Shown here: positions 18,001 to 27,383 of the stretch, one piece after another
How positions within the stretch are numbered: position 1 is the first letter of the stretch
Layout of the letters: every line of letters starts with the position of its first letter
DNA from: Selenomonadales bacterium 4137-cl
GTDB lineage: Bacteria > Bacillota > Negativicutes > Sporomusales > UBA7701
Assembly: GCA_032334055.1 (NCBI GenBank)
Contig: JAUOZS010000001.1
Location: 62,001-126,000, forward strand
Direction: 5' to 3'
DNA length: 64,000 nt
Made by a program: the position numbers and the translations under genes
Notes under the pieces: generated by a model
Told to the model about the DNA's origin: nothing
The model's database searches: none
Seen by the model: the letters and a program-made list of their open reading frames with translations, nothing else

Positions 18001-19545
18001 GGCGGCACCCAGACCGTTCTTTCCAGCGGCACCGCCGTGTCCACTACGGTGAACGGCGGCGGCAGCCAGTACGTGTATAGCGGCGGCAGCGCCTCGGCCA
18101 CCGTCGTCGCCGGCGGCATAGAGTACGTGTATAGCGGCGGCACCACCGCCGACACCACGGTGACAAGCGGCAGCCTGAGCCTCGAAGCCGGCGCCGTTGT
18201 TGCCGGCACCACCGCCCTGAGCGGCGGCACGATAGCTCTCATTGGCGACGGCAGCTACACCATCCCCGCCCTTGCGGCCAGCGGCGGCACGGTGAAGCTG
18301 GCCAATGGCTCCACCGTCGGCCGCAGTCTGACCATCGCCAATCTCGCTGGCGCGGCCAACTTCAGCATCAACACCAACCTGGCCGCCGGCACGGCTGATA
18401 CCATTACCGTTAACGCCGCCACCGGCTCGACCGGCAATACCCTGCAGGTGGCCTACGATCCGGGCTATATAACCGGGGCCAGCGTCACCGGGACGGCCAC
18501 CTTCGCCACCGTGGCCAGCGGCGTCACTTTCGCGGCGAAGGCCAGCGACTACGGCGCCTATAGCTTTACGCCGACTATCTCCAGCGATGCGGGTGGCACC
18601 ACCTGGACGGTCACCGGCCTCACAGTCAATGGCGCGAGCGAGACGGTCAAGACAGCCGCTGATATGGCTGCCGGCAGTGTACTGTTGTGGCGGACCGAGA
18701 ACAACAACCTCATGAAGCGCCTGGGCGAACTCAGGAATGCCAGTGGCGAGGCCGGCATGTGGACAAGAGTCTACCGCGGCAGCCAGGAGTACATCAGCGA
18801 CGGCCGCACCGCCGGGCAGCAGTACACGGCTTTGCAGGGCGGCTATGACAGGAGGTTTGTGGGAAACGGCGGCGTGGCCTACGCCGGGTGGGCCCTGGGC
18901 TACCGTGACGGTAGCAGCGACTTTGTCCGGGGCGGCGGCAGCGCCAGCAGCGTATCGGCGGCGGCCTACTACAGTTGGCTGGGGGAAAAGGGCCATTACT
19001 TCGATGCCATCGCCAAAGTCGGGCGGCTGACAAATAGCTACTCCAGTTACTTGAACGATGCCGCCAACACCAAGGTGGATGGCGGCTACAACACCTGGGG
19101 CGGTAGCCTGTCGGGCGAGTACGGCTGGCGGAAGCAGCTTGCCGCCAACTGGTACCTGGAGCCGCAGGCTGAACTGATGCACAGTCTGGTGAACGGCGGT
19201 GTCTATGTGACGAACGACGGCACGAGAATCCGTAATAACGCCGTGAATTCCCTGATCGGCCGCCTTGGCCTGGCCGTGGGCCGCAAGATAGGTAAAACCA
19301 ATTACTACGGAAAGGTGTCCTGGGTGCGGGAGTTTACGGCCAGGACGTCGATCACGGCGGCCAGCGGCAGCCTGACGCCGGTGACCAGGGAACAGTCCCT
19401 GAAGGAAAGCTGGCTGGAATACGCCCTGGGGCTGACGACCAAGCTTGATAAGAAGGTCGACGGCTACCTGGAGTTAACCCGCACGACAGGCAACATAGCC
19501 AAGACGCCTTGGCAGTTTAACATCGGCGTCAGATGGAACTTCTAA
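12022..19545 (+). CDS. Giant AIDA-type autotransporter adhesin (2507 aa), copy 2
   Basis: Type Va secreted adhesin. A basic N-terminus (KCKSAKKKISKKQ), a hydrophobic segment (about 14-38) and a second conserved point TAYA|A near residue 74 repeat the design of copy 1. The passenger (about 75-2200) consists of roughly 100 AIDA strand-loop-strand repeats of about 19 residues, rich in Gly/Ser/Thr, forming a long beta-helix. The DNA contains perfect or near-perfect tandem blocks (114-residue unit at 16261-17434, others at 13250-13600 and 14080-15470). The junction WRTENNN (about 2222) precedes the barrel (about 2235-2507), which ends in Phe. Substrate of the overlapping heptosyltransferase by context. 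The repeats make length variation between isolates, and mis-assembly, both likely. Confidence 0.93.
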   Translation: MKCKSAKKKISKKQALSIALAAINGINTMAPVALPAAAACQDLFKERYCAFDRYLSAINGAGNMVDRLFFKTAYAADNEVIGPADTQNITSGQVSTGTKISGVQNVYSGGTAVSSTVNYYGQQHVYNGGTADSTFIKSRGWQYVLSGGTANITSVIVGGMQYVSAGGTAMSTYINGADAHQFVYGNATSGSIANGGVQHVSSGGTATAFNINNGGIQSVEGGSVSGGFVDYNGIQNVSAGNVVGTSVGYYGVQNVSGGNVSGTVVSVGGVQNVNGGNVSGTTVYNIGIQNITAGNVSGSVISYGATQNVRGGNVSGTIVDGGVANISSGGATAGTIVSNGGHQLVYGLASGTTLSGATETVASGGTASGTMISNAGLQNVIKDGTAYGTQILSGGTQRVSGAASGTTVFSGGVQNVSSGGIATAASLSGGVQNVLSSGSAADTYVYSGGVQNVSSGGTATAASLSGGVQNVLSSGSAANTYVYSGGVQNVSGGGTAISASLSGGEQNVLSGGSAADTYVYSGGVQSVSGSGSASATNVYSGGTQGVLSGGLATGAYVLSGGVLALAAGGTATGATLSAGYVLQADTSASLEAGSVTIVNGTATGVTLNSGGALTVLAGHRANATTVNSGGVQTVSGTASGTMVSKGGVQNVASGGVATGTYISSGGVQNVSSGGTAAASTVSAGGSQNLSGYASGTSLYGVENVSGGGVASATTVNAGGAQDIHSGGVASGSVVNAGGSQNVSGGGTASGTTVNAGGVQDIYSGGTAVAATVSSGGVQNVSSGGTAVAATVSAGGSQNLSGYASGANLYGVQSVVSGGVASATTVNAGGAQDIYSGGVASGSVVSAGGSQNVSGGGAASGTIVSSGGVQDIYSGGTAVAATVSSGGVQNVASGGTVVAATVSAGGSQNLSGYASGTNLYGVQSVASGGVASATTVNAGGAQDIHSGGVASGSVVNAGGSQNVSGGGAASGTIVSSGGAQNIYSGGTAVAATVSAGGVQDIYSGGVASGSVVSAGGSQNVSGGGTASGTIVSSGGAQNILSGGETVAATVSSGGVQNVASGGTAVAATVSAGGSQNLSGYASGTNLYGVQSVASGGVASGSVVSAGGSQNVSGGGAASGTIVSSGGAQNILGGGAAVAATVSSGGVQSVASGGVASATTVNAGGVQNVSSGGVASGSVVSAGGSQNVSGGGTASGTIVSSGGAQNVLSGGAAITATVANGGIQTVYEGGMTADTTVLAGGVQNVSSGGVTSATNLFADGTQTVSAGGTAMNTLVSSGGVQNVSSGGMALNTSVTNGGVQRVYNGGSADATHVFAGGTQAIASGGQVIDAVIDSGGVQALFSGGSTISATVSNGGTQAVLEGGRADNTAVVSGGNQIIASGGTASGTVVSSGGSQTVTSSGTAIAATLSSGGVQNVSSGGIASATVVSSGGAQNVLAGGTAIAAAVSSGGTQTVYEGGVTSATTVLTSGMENVASGGAASGTVVSSGGQQNVFASGTAVAAVVSSGGTQTVVSGGATSNTTVLASGAQNVSSGGIASATVVSSGGAQNVLAGGTAIAAAVSSGGTQTVYEGGVTSATTVLTSGMENVASGGAASGTVVSSGGQQNVFASGTAVAAVVSSGGTQTVVSGGATSNTTVLASGAQNVSSGGIASATVVSSGGAQNVLAGGTAIAAAVSSGGTQTVYEGGVTSATTVLTSGMENVASGGAASGTVVSSGGQQNVFASGTAVAAVVSSGGTQTVVSGGATSNTTVLASGAQNVSSGGIASATVVSSGGAQNVLAGGTAIAAAVSSGGTQTVYEGGVTSATTVLASGIQNVSSSGMASGTVVSSGGQQNVFASGIAIAASVASGGTQTVSAGGVASSTTVRASGIQNVASGGVASSTVVSAGGAQNVLSNGAAIAASVASGGMQTVSAGGVASNTAVYSGGSQTVSGGGTATGTVIAGGTQTVYGMADNTSITNDGTQNLAAGGTATNTTIFACIQNVSSGALSSATVINSGGTQTVLSSGTAVSTTVNGGGSQYVYSGGSASATVVAGGIEYVYSGGTTADTTVTSGSLSLEAGAVVAGTTALSGGTIALIGDGSYTIPALAASGGTVKLANGSTVGRSLTIANLAGAANFSINTNLAAGTADTITVNAATGSTGNTLQVAYDPGYITGASVTGTATFATVASGVTFAAKASDYGAYSFTPTISSDAGGTTWTVTGLTVNGASETVKTAADMAAGSVLLWRTENNNLMKRLGELRNASGEAGMWTRVYRGSQEYISDGRTAGQQYTALQGGYDRRFVGNGGVAYAGWALGYRDGSSDFVRGGGSASSVSAAAYYSWLGEKGHYFDAIAKVGRLTNSYSSYLNDAANTKVDGGYNTWGGSLSGEYGWRKQLAANWYLEPQAELMHSLVNGGVYVTNDGTRIRNNAVNSLIGRLGLAVGRKIGKTNYYGKVSWVREFTARTSITAASGSLTPVTREQSLKESWLEYALGLTTKLDKKVDGYLELTRTTGNIAKTPWQFNIGVRWNF
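14084..15470 (+). repeat. Degenerate block repeats inside the giant autotransporter
   Basis: A module containing SGYASG-NLYGV recurs near 14090, 14420, 14750 and 15250 (spacings about 330, 330 and 500 bases), with very high identity between blocks. Boundaries are approximate. In-frame coding repeat, not a mobile element. Confidence 0.75.
16261..17434 (+). repeat. 342-bp perfect tandem repeat inside the giant autotransporter
   Basis: Units begin at 16261, 16603, 16945 and 17287 (exact 342-base period, 114 codons). The first three appear identical base for base by eye; the fourth breaks off near 17434. Each unit encodes about six AIDA repeats, so loss or gain of a unit keeps the frame. Confidence 0.93.
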
Positions 19546-19560
19546 ATGTGGGAGCCAGAT

Positions 19561-19656
19561 ATGCGACAGGAAATCTTCGCTGGCGGCATCAGAGCCGTCC
19601 GCGCAAGGAGTATAAAGCCGGTTCCTGCAGACGGCGGTGCCCAATGTTCGGACTGA
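19561..19656 (+). CDS. Possible micro-ORF downstream of autotransporter 2 (31 aa)
   Basis: Begins MRQEIFAGGI 15 bases after the giant autotransporter, behind GGGAG. It shares its first ten codons almost exactly with the micro-ORF at 7578, then diverges into an Arg-rich tail. It may be a small peptide gene or a decayed copy of one. No function known. Confidence 0.35.
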   Translation: MRQEIFAGGIRAVRARSIKPVPADGGAQCSD

Positions 19657-19735
19657 AAGGTTAATTGGCATTCCTGTTTTGGTGGGATTTACAGACCTTC
19701 GGATCGTCTCCACCGAAATTTGGGAATTATACATG

Positions 19736-19769
19736 AGAACTCGCGTGCTTGCGGGTTCTTATTGTTTTT
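19736..19769 (+). terminator. Terminator after the second autotransporter unit
   Basis: Nine-base-pair stem (19736-19744 with 19751-19759, one G-T pair), six-base loop, T-rich tail. Confidence 0.7.
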
Positions 19770-19801
19770 ATGATTCGTGATCGAGCAAGATTACTTTATT
19801 C

Positions 19802-19832
19802 TTGACTTGGAGTTGACTCCAGGCATTATAAT
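19802..19832 (+). promoter_or_regulatory. MerR-type promoter of merR (19-bp spacer, palindromic operator)
   Basis: TTGACT at -35 (19802-19807) and TATAAT at -10 (19827-19832) are separated by 19 bases, the over-long spacing that MerR-family activators correct by twisting DNA. The spacer holds the perfect palindrome TGGAGT-TG-ACTCCA (19808-19821). Near-identical sites lie at 21966-21996 (minus strand) and 22057-22087. Confidence 0.88.
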
Positions 19833-19856
19833 ACGGATATCAGGAGGTGAGTCTGC

Positions 19857-20243
19857 ATGACGATTTCAGAAGTGAGCGAGAAATTTGACATTCCCCAAGA
19901 CACGCTCCGCTACTATGAACGCATTGGACTGATTCCCCGTGTTAACCGCAATAAAAGCGGAGTCAGAGTTTTTACGGAAACAGATTGTAATTGGGTCGAA
20001 TTTATCAAATGTATGCGAGGGGCCGGTCTTCCCATAGAAGTATTGATTGAGTATGTTGCGCTGTTCCAGCAGGGCGATGAAACGCTTCAAGCAAGAAAAG
20101 ATCTCTTTGTCGAGCAACGGAGGTTGCTGCTTAAGAGAATGGAAGACATGCAGAAAACGTTGGAACGCCTGGATTATAAAATAGCCGTTTTTGAAGACAA
20201 AATTGTCGAAGCAGAAAGAACACTTGGAAGGCCGAAGAATTAG
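19857..20243 (+). CDS. MerR-family regulator, thiol/electrophile-sensing (NmlR/AdhR-like)
   Basis: 128-residue dimeric transcription activator. It has an N-terminal winged helix (VSEKFDIPQDTLRYYERIGLI), a second wing helix, and a C-terminal dimerisation coiled coil (about 80-120). The lone Cys in FIKCMRGAGLP sits where AdhR/NmlR-type regulators carry their redox- or aldehyde-sensing cysteine; the metal-binding C-terminal cysteines of MerR, CadR or ZntR are absent. It is preceded by a classic MerR promoter and GGAGGTG. Two further copies of its operator drive the DUF362-cupin operon and the flavodoxin operon, defining a local regulon. The likely inducer class (aldehydes, quinones or other electrophiles) is inferred from the family. 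Confidence 0.9.
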   Translation: MTISEVSEKFDIPQDTLRYYERIGLIPRVNRNKSGVRVFTETDCNWVEFIKCMRGAGLPIEVLIEYVALFQQGDETLQARKDLFVEQRRLLLKRMEDMQKTLERLDYKIAVFEDKIVEAERTLGRPKN

Positions 20244-20280
20244 TTTTGATAGGCAAGGAATAGCATTAAGGGTATAGAAT

Positions 20281-20308
20281 AAACAGGCTCATGATTTTGA
20301 GCCTGTTT
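20281..20308. terminator. Bidirectional terminator between merR and the convergent cupin gene
   Basis: Perfect 11-bp stem (20281-20291 with 20298-20308), six-base loop, T-rich flank on both strands. Confidence 0.88.
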
Positions 20309-20333
20309 TCTTATCGATGAAATTGATGCCGCT

Positions 20334-20750
20334 TCACTTGCGGTATTGCTCATCGGTAACTTTCTCCAGCCATTCGACGTTTTTGCCTTCAAGCATTCCC
20401 GTGAGGGCAATGTGGGTCATTGCCGTGGTTGGTGAGGCTCCGTGCCAATGCTTTACGCCGGCCGGCCACCAGACCGCATCGCCGGGCCGAATTTCCACAA
20501 TCGGGCCGCCTTCGTCCTGTATCCAGCCTACGCCGGCGGTAATTATCAGGCGCTGACCCGTGGGGTGGGTGTGCCAGGCGGTTCTTGCTTCCGGCTCGAA
20601 GGTGACGTAGGCAGCCGAGTATTGTGCGGATTCGTTTGCTTCGAAAAGCGGGTCGATGCGTACATTGCCGGTGAAATAAGCGTCCGGGGCCTTGAGGGAA
20701 GGCTGCGAGCCGGCCCGAATAATTGTGTGCGAGTCTTCGGACAGTTTCAT
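20334..20750 (-). CDS. Cupin-domain protein
   Basis: Single-domain cupin, 138 residues from the ATG at 20750, chosen because AGGAG lies 10 bases before it; a longer start at 20810 has no ribosome site. Motif 1 is [16 protein letters not shown] and motif 2 is [17 protein letters not shown], giving the His/Glu-type metal site of the cupin fold. Such cupins are found next to MerR regulators and flavodoxins and are often annotated as carboxymuconolactone-decarboxylase-associated or mandelonitrile-lyase-like; the substrate here cannot be told. It follows the DUF362 gene in one operon under the minus-strand MerR promoter. Confidence 0.85.
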   Translation of the reverse strand: MKLSEDSHTIIRAGSQPSLKAPDAYFTGNVRIDPLFEANESAQYSAAYVTFEPEARTAWHTHPTGQRLIITAGVGWIQDEGGPIVEIRPGDAVWWPAGVKHWHGASPTTAMTHIALTGMLEGKNVEWLEKVTDEQYRK

Positions 20751-20813
20751 TTTTTCGGATCTCCTTTCGAGGATAAAATGTTTTGTGGGTAGAGTACCCG
20801 GATTATTCATTAA

Positions 20814-21920
20814 CTACAGGGGGATGAGTTCATAATCGCGGCTGCCCATGCCGATTTCTTCCCCGTGGCGTAGTTGCACGGTGCCGTCTACATGGGAACG
20901 CAGCCCCTGGAATTTATCCGCGCCGGCCTCGTGATTGCAGGAAAGAAGAGAGGCTGAAAAGCCAAACTGCGTATTCACCAAATCATAGCTTGCCTGGTCG
21001 ATAGCGACAGGGTCGGTGGAGGCTAGGAAACCGATATCAGGGACAATGGGTGCATCGCTCCACGGCACGCAATCGCAATCAGGCGTGATGTTCACGAGGA
21101 AGTTGATATAACCGATGCGGCTTTCGTGGGTTTTGGCAAAGCCGTAGCCGTATTCGGTCATCCGCTCCAGCATATCCGCCAGGTCGGTTTCCCAGTCCAT
21201 GCCGATGGCCTTGACCGGGCAGACGGTCAAGCACTCGCCGCAGCCGATGCATTTAGCCGAAGCGATGGTGGCCTTCTTTTCGTTCACGGCGACCGCCTTT
21301 TCCGGGCACACTACACTGCACTTTCCACAGCCGACGCATTTAGCGTGGTCGACGAAAAACTTGGTGGCATGCTGCTCCTTTTTGCCAACCGCCGGCGCTC
21401 CGCCCATGGCGAGGTTTTTTATGGCCCCGCCGAAGCCGGCCATCTCGTGGCCCTTGAAGTGGGATAAGACAATTACGCTGTCGGCGCTGACGATGTCTTT
21501 AGCCAGTTTGACTTTGCTGAAGTGTTTTTTGTTAATAGGTACTTCGGTAATGTTTGCGCTGCGCAGACCGTCGGCTATGATGAGCGGCGCCCCGGTAACC
21601 GTATAGTCGAAGCCGTGCTCCAGGGCGGTCAGGATATGGTCAACCGCGTTATGCCTGCTGCCCGAATAGAGGGTGTTGGTATCGGTCAGAAAAGGTTTAG
21701 CACCTTTCTCTTTAACCTTGTCAACCACCTGACGGACGAAGACGGGGCTAATGAAGCCGTCACTGCCGCGCTCGCCGAAGTGCAGCTTTATGGCAGTAAG
21801 GTCATCGGGTTGAATAAGGTCGCCGAAACCGGCCTGTTCAAATAGGTTTCTTATTTTACTTATTTTGTTGCTCTGATTTGTTCTTGCTCGCAGATTTACA
21901 AAATACACTTTGCTGGACAT
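20814..21920 (-). CDS. DUF362 protein with two 4Fe-4S clusters
   Basis: 368 residues. The DUF362 domain (about 1-185 and 270-350) is interrupted by a ferredoxin insert with two motifs, CVGCGKCSVVCP and CIGCGECLTVCP (about 191-225), binding two 4Fe-4S clusters. The family is thought to act in electron transfer; its exact reaction is unknown. The ATG at 21920 follows AAAGGGG. A MerR-type promoter lies upstream on the same strand (21996-21966), and the cupin follows in the operon. With the flavodoxin this suggests an inducible electron-transfer or detoxification module. Confidence 0.88.
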   Translation of the reverse strand: MSSKVYFVNLRARTNQSNKISKIRNLFEQAGFGDLIQPDDLTAIKLHFGERGSDGFISPVFVRQVVDKVKEKGAKPFLTDTNTLYSGSRHNAVDHILTALEHGFDYTVTGAPLIIADGLRSANITEVPINKKHFSKVKLAKDIVSADSVIVLSHFKGHEMAGFGGAIKNLAMGGAPAVGKKEQHATKFFVDHAKCVGCGKCSVVCPEKAVAVNEKKATIASAKCIGCGECLTVCPVKAIGMDWETDLADMLERMTEYGYGFAKTHESRIGYINFLVNITPDCDCVPWSDAPIVPDIGFLASTDPVAIDQASYDLVNTQFGFSASLLSCNHEAGADKFQGLRSHVDGTVQLRHGEEIGMGSRDYELIPL

Positions 21921-21965
21921 ATGCTTACCCCTTTCCTGTACGCGCTAATGTATTGGCTCACGTCT

Positions 21966-21996
21966 ATGCTACAACCTTGAGTGAACTCAAAGTCAA
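21966..21996 (-). promoter_or_regulatory. MerR-type promoter of the DUF362-cupin operon
   Basis: On the minus strand TTGACT (21996-21991) and TAGCAT (21971-21966) flank a 19-base spacer holding the perfect palindrome TTGAGT-GA-ACTCAA (21977-21990). The architecture is identical to that of the merR promoter. Confidence 0.85.
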
Positions 21997-22056
21997 GAGG
22001 GTTTTTGATTTTTTTCCAGCCGCTTTGATGGTCAAATTGGTTCCGTCAAAAAACGC

Positions 22057-22087
22057 TTGACTTGGAGTTGGCTCCAGGTGGTAGTCT
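22057..22087 (+). promoter_or_regulatory. MerR-type promoter of the flavodoxin operon
   Basis: TTGACT (22057-22062), 19-base spacer, TAGTCT (22082-22087). The spacer carries TGGAGT-TG-GCTCCA (22063-22076), one base off the merR palindrome; the flanking CTTGACT and CCAGG are shared with the merR promoter. Confidence 0.85.
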
Positions 22088-22197
22088 CATGTTAAGGGTT
22101 AAAACGGCGATGCGCCCGCGAAGTATTAGGCAAGGTTTGGAGCATCAGGGCGAAATAGTGCTAAGGTATCGGAAGTATGACAAAAAAGGTGGTAAAT

Positions 22198-22689
22198 ATG
22201 GCTAAACGAATCCTCGTCGCGGTATTTTCGAAGTCCGGAAACACGCGAAGAATCGCTGATCATATTCACGAAAGTGTCGGCGGAACTATTTTCGAGATAC
22301 AGTCGGAAGTGCCGTATCCAAATGACTATAATGCGATTGTGGAGCAGGCAAAGAAGGAAATACGGGCCGGTCACAAGCCGGCCCTCAAAACGAAAGTTGA
22401 TAATATCGAAGCCTACGATACCGTATTCGTCGGCTCGCCAAATTGGTGGAGTACGATAGCCCCCCCTGTTGCCACTTTTTTGTCCGAGTACGACTTGCTA
22501 GGAAAAACCGTCGTGCCGTTTTGTACTCACGGCGGCGGCGGGGCGGGCCGTATTTTCACAGATATCGCTGCGTTATGCCCGCAGGCGACCGTTTTAAACG
22601 GCCTCGAAGTGTACGGCGATGGCGGAGGAAATGCGAAAGCCACGATATCTCAGTGGTTACACAAGATAGGTGTGGGTAAGGTTATATAG
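22198..22689 (+). CDS. Flavodoxin
   Basis: 163-residue flavodoxin-fold protein carrying FMN as a one- or two-electron carrier. The phosphate loop is SKSGNTRRIAD near the N-terminus, the 50s-type loop SPNWWSTIAPP and the second FMN loop CTHGGGGAGRIF. The ATG at 22198 is chosen because AAGGTGG precedes it by 5 bases; an ATG 21 bases upstream is possible. It is under a MerR-type promoter and followed 2 bases later by a lipoprotein gene. It probably feeds electrons to a reductase induced by the same regulator. Confidence 0.9.
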   Translation: MAKRILVAVFSKSGNTRRIADHIHESVGGTIFEIQSEVPYPNDYNAIVEQAKKEIRAGHKPALKTKVDNIEAYDTVFVGSPNWWSTIAPPVATFLSEYDLLGKTVVPFCTHGGGGAGRIFTDIAALCPQATVLNGLEVYGDGGGNAKATISQWLHKIGVGKVI

Positions 22690-22691
22690 TC

Positions 22692-23198
22692 ATGAGCGTG
22701 CAAGTAAAACTTCTGTCGATATTACTCGTACTTACCGCGGTGTTCGGGCTTGCTGCCTGTGGTGGCAGTCCGAAGCAACCATCGGCAGACACAGCCAAAC
22801 CGTCCGGTGAAGGTAAGGCAACCGCCGCGGCCGGTTTATCCGGAATAAAGATAAGGGTTACGGTTGACGGGGATGTACTAACAGCAACATTGATAGATAA
22901 TGCAACTACTCGCAGCCTTATTGACATGTTCCCCTTGACTGTGCGGATGGCGGACCTCTATTCCCGAGAGATGTGCTACCACTTTCCCGACCCGCTGCCT
23001 GCCGATGAGGCACAGCGAAGCGGCTACGAAGTAGGCGATTTGAGTTATTGGACGCCCGGCCGCAGTCTGGTGATTTTCTACAAGCAGAACGGAGAAGTAA
23101 TCAGCAATTTGCAGAAGATAGGTCACTTCGATTCCAGCGTGGGAATGTTCGAAAAGACCGGCGATGTGGATGTCAGGTTTGAATTGATGGATAAGTAG
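22692..23198 (+). CDS. Lipoprotein with cyclophilin-like domain
   Basis: 168 residues. A signal sequence ends in the lipobox LAAC (Cys23), so the mature protein is lipid-anchored. A low-complexity linker (25-48) is followed by a domain of about 115 residues (IKIRVTVDGDVLTATLIDNATTRS, then LSYWTPGRSLVIFYKQ) that matches the cyclophilin-like family often fused to or encoded beside flavodoxins. Function unknown, but the pairing with a flavodoxin recurs in gut and anaerobic bacteria. Co-transcribed with the flavodoxin. Confidence 0.82.
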   Translation: MSVQVKLLSILLVLTAVFGLAACGGSPKQPSADTAKPSGEGKATAAAGLSGIKIRVTVDGDVLTATLIDNATTRSLIDMFPLTVRMADLYSREMCYHFPDPLPADEAQRSGYEVGDLSYWTPGRSLVIFYKQNGEVISNLQKIGHFDSSVGMFEKTGDVDVRFELMDK

Positions 23199-23264
23199 GC
23201 ACAAGAAAGACCTCAGTGCTGGTGCATATGAGCTCTTTTTGTGGTGCATATAGACGCTAAAAGT

Positions 23265-24465
<1,201 letters not shown>

Positions 24466-24501
24466 GACAGTTGGCTCGCAAATAATAAATGATGAGGTGC
24501 C

Positions 24502-25296
24502 ATGTTGTATATGGATGCAACAGACATGGTGACTATCGCCATCCTTGCCAAAGATAAAAGCCATGTTTTGCCGCTGTATCTGGATTTGATCCAAAACCAG
24601 ACCTATCCGGCTTCCCTGATCAAACTCTATGTCCGGACGAACAACAACAACGACGATACGGCGGCAGTGCTGGAACGCTGGCTGGAGAGCGTGAAGGGAA
24701 GGTATTCGGAAATCCACTATGACGCAAGCGATGTTGAAGAGCCGGTGCAAGATTACAGCCCACATGACTGGAATGATATGAAACTCCGGGTATTGAGCCG
24801 GTTGCGCCAGGAGTCGGTGGAATGGGCAAAGGCCAGAGGAACGCACTATTTCGTTGCGGATTGCGACAATTTCTTAGTTCCCGATACGCTTGCGGCGCTT
24901 CTCAAAACCGGCTTGCCGGTCGTAGGACCATTTCTGAGAAACGGTGATGACGAGAGCAGCTATTACTCGAACTATCATTTCGTCACCGATGAAAACGGCT
25001 ATTTCCGCTGTTCCCCGCATTACTACGATATCTTCAACCGGATAGTCAAAGGTCTGATTGACGTTGAAGTCGTCCACTGCACATACTTGGTTAGGCGCGA
25101 GGCACTGGATCGCGTCAACTATGTCGACGGCAGCGCGCGCTATGATTATGTCATATTCAGCGATACCTTAAGGAAGACGGGGATACCCCAGTATCTGGAC
25201 AACCGGCGCATTTACGGGAAGCTGACTTTTTGCAATACGGCGGAGGAGTTCAGGACAAAAAATATTACCTATGATTCAATCGTTAATTCCCCATAA
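24502..25296 (+). CDS. Glycosyltransferase resembling procollagen galactosyltransferase (COLGALT N-terminal domain)
   Basis: 264-residue GT-A glycosyltransferase. From memory of the human COLGALT (GLT25D) sequences, the order and spacing of several features agree along its length: a TIAILAKD opening strand, TNNNNDDTAAVLERWL after the first helix, ARGTHYFVADCDN (DxD-like motif, about 120), TGLPVVGPFL, SSYYSNYHF, GYFRCSP-Y, VEVVHCTYLVR and YDYVIFSD. It corresponds to that enzyme's N-terminal domain without the GT25 half. It is encoded 36 bases after gmd and just before a collagen-like gene; GAGG precedes the ATG. The substrate is inferred to be the Thr-rich collagen-like repeats, which lack lysine, so it cannot act on hydroxylysine as in animals. 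Confidence 0.8.
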   Translation: MLYMDATDMVTIAILAKDKSHVLPLYLDLIQNQTYPASLIKLYVRTNNNNDDTAAVLERWLESVKGRYSEIHYDASDVEEPVQDYSPHDWNDMKLRVLSRLRQESVEWAKARGTHYFVADCDNFLVPDTLAALLKTGLPVVGPFLRNGDDESSYYSNYHFVTDENGYFRCSPHYYDIFNRIVKGLIDVEVVHCTYLVRREALDRVNYVDGSARYDYVIFSDTLRKTGIPQYLDNRRIYGKLTFCNTAEEFRTKNITYDSIVNSP

Positions 25297-25397
25297 AGCG
25301 GACGGCGGGCATCGCGCCGTTTATTTTTTTTGCCTGGTAGCGAGGGCAAGATGGGGCAAACAGGCCCGGCCGGTAGATGTACGTGCCTGCCCTTTGG

Positions 25398-25426
25398 CAC
25401 ATTAGGTTGGAAATTAACATAAAATA
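25398..25426 (+). promoter_or_regulatory. Sigma-K-type promoter before the first collagen-like gene
   Basis: CAC (25398-25400), exactly 17 bases, then CATAAAATA (25418-25426). The -10 element is identical to that before gmd. Confidence 0.78.
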
Positions 25427-25432
25427 TTATGA

Positions 25433-27304
<1,872 letters not shown>

Positions 27305-27339
27305 GAGCGCCGGTTTTGAGCGCAACCAAGTGAAACGAG

Positions 27340-27383
27340 AACTGCTGATTCCGTCCCGGCAGGGAAGGAATCAGCAGTTTTTT
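27340..27383. terminator. Bidirectional terminator between the collagen-like gene and the rhamnose operon
   Basis: Perfect 13-bp stem (27340-27352 with 27367-27379), 14-base loop, T run to 27383. It serves the collagen-like gene on + and abuts the end of rfbD on -. Confidence 0.88.

Noticed and set aside
17308..19182. Long open frame on the minus strand inside the giant autotransporter (and similar ones at 16197-17708 and 14086-14853)
   Set aside because: Mirror of the GC-rich repeat codons; low-complexity protein sequence, no ribosome site, and the plus-strand gene is certain.
20751..20810. Longer start for the cupin protein (20 extra residues)
   Set aside because: No ribosome site; the start at 20750 has AGGAG and gives the normal cupin length.
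27331..27342. Second occurrence of TGAAACGAGAAC, part of the inverted repeat at 7772
   Set aside because: The other half-site is missing and it overlaps a terminator hairpin, so a chance match is likely.
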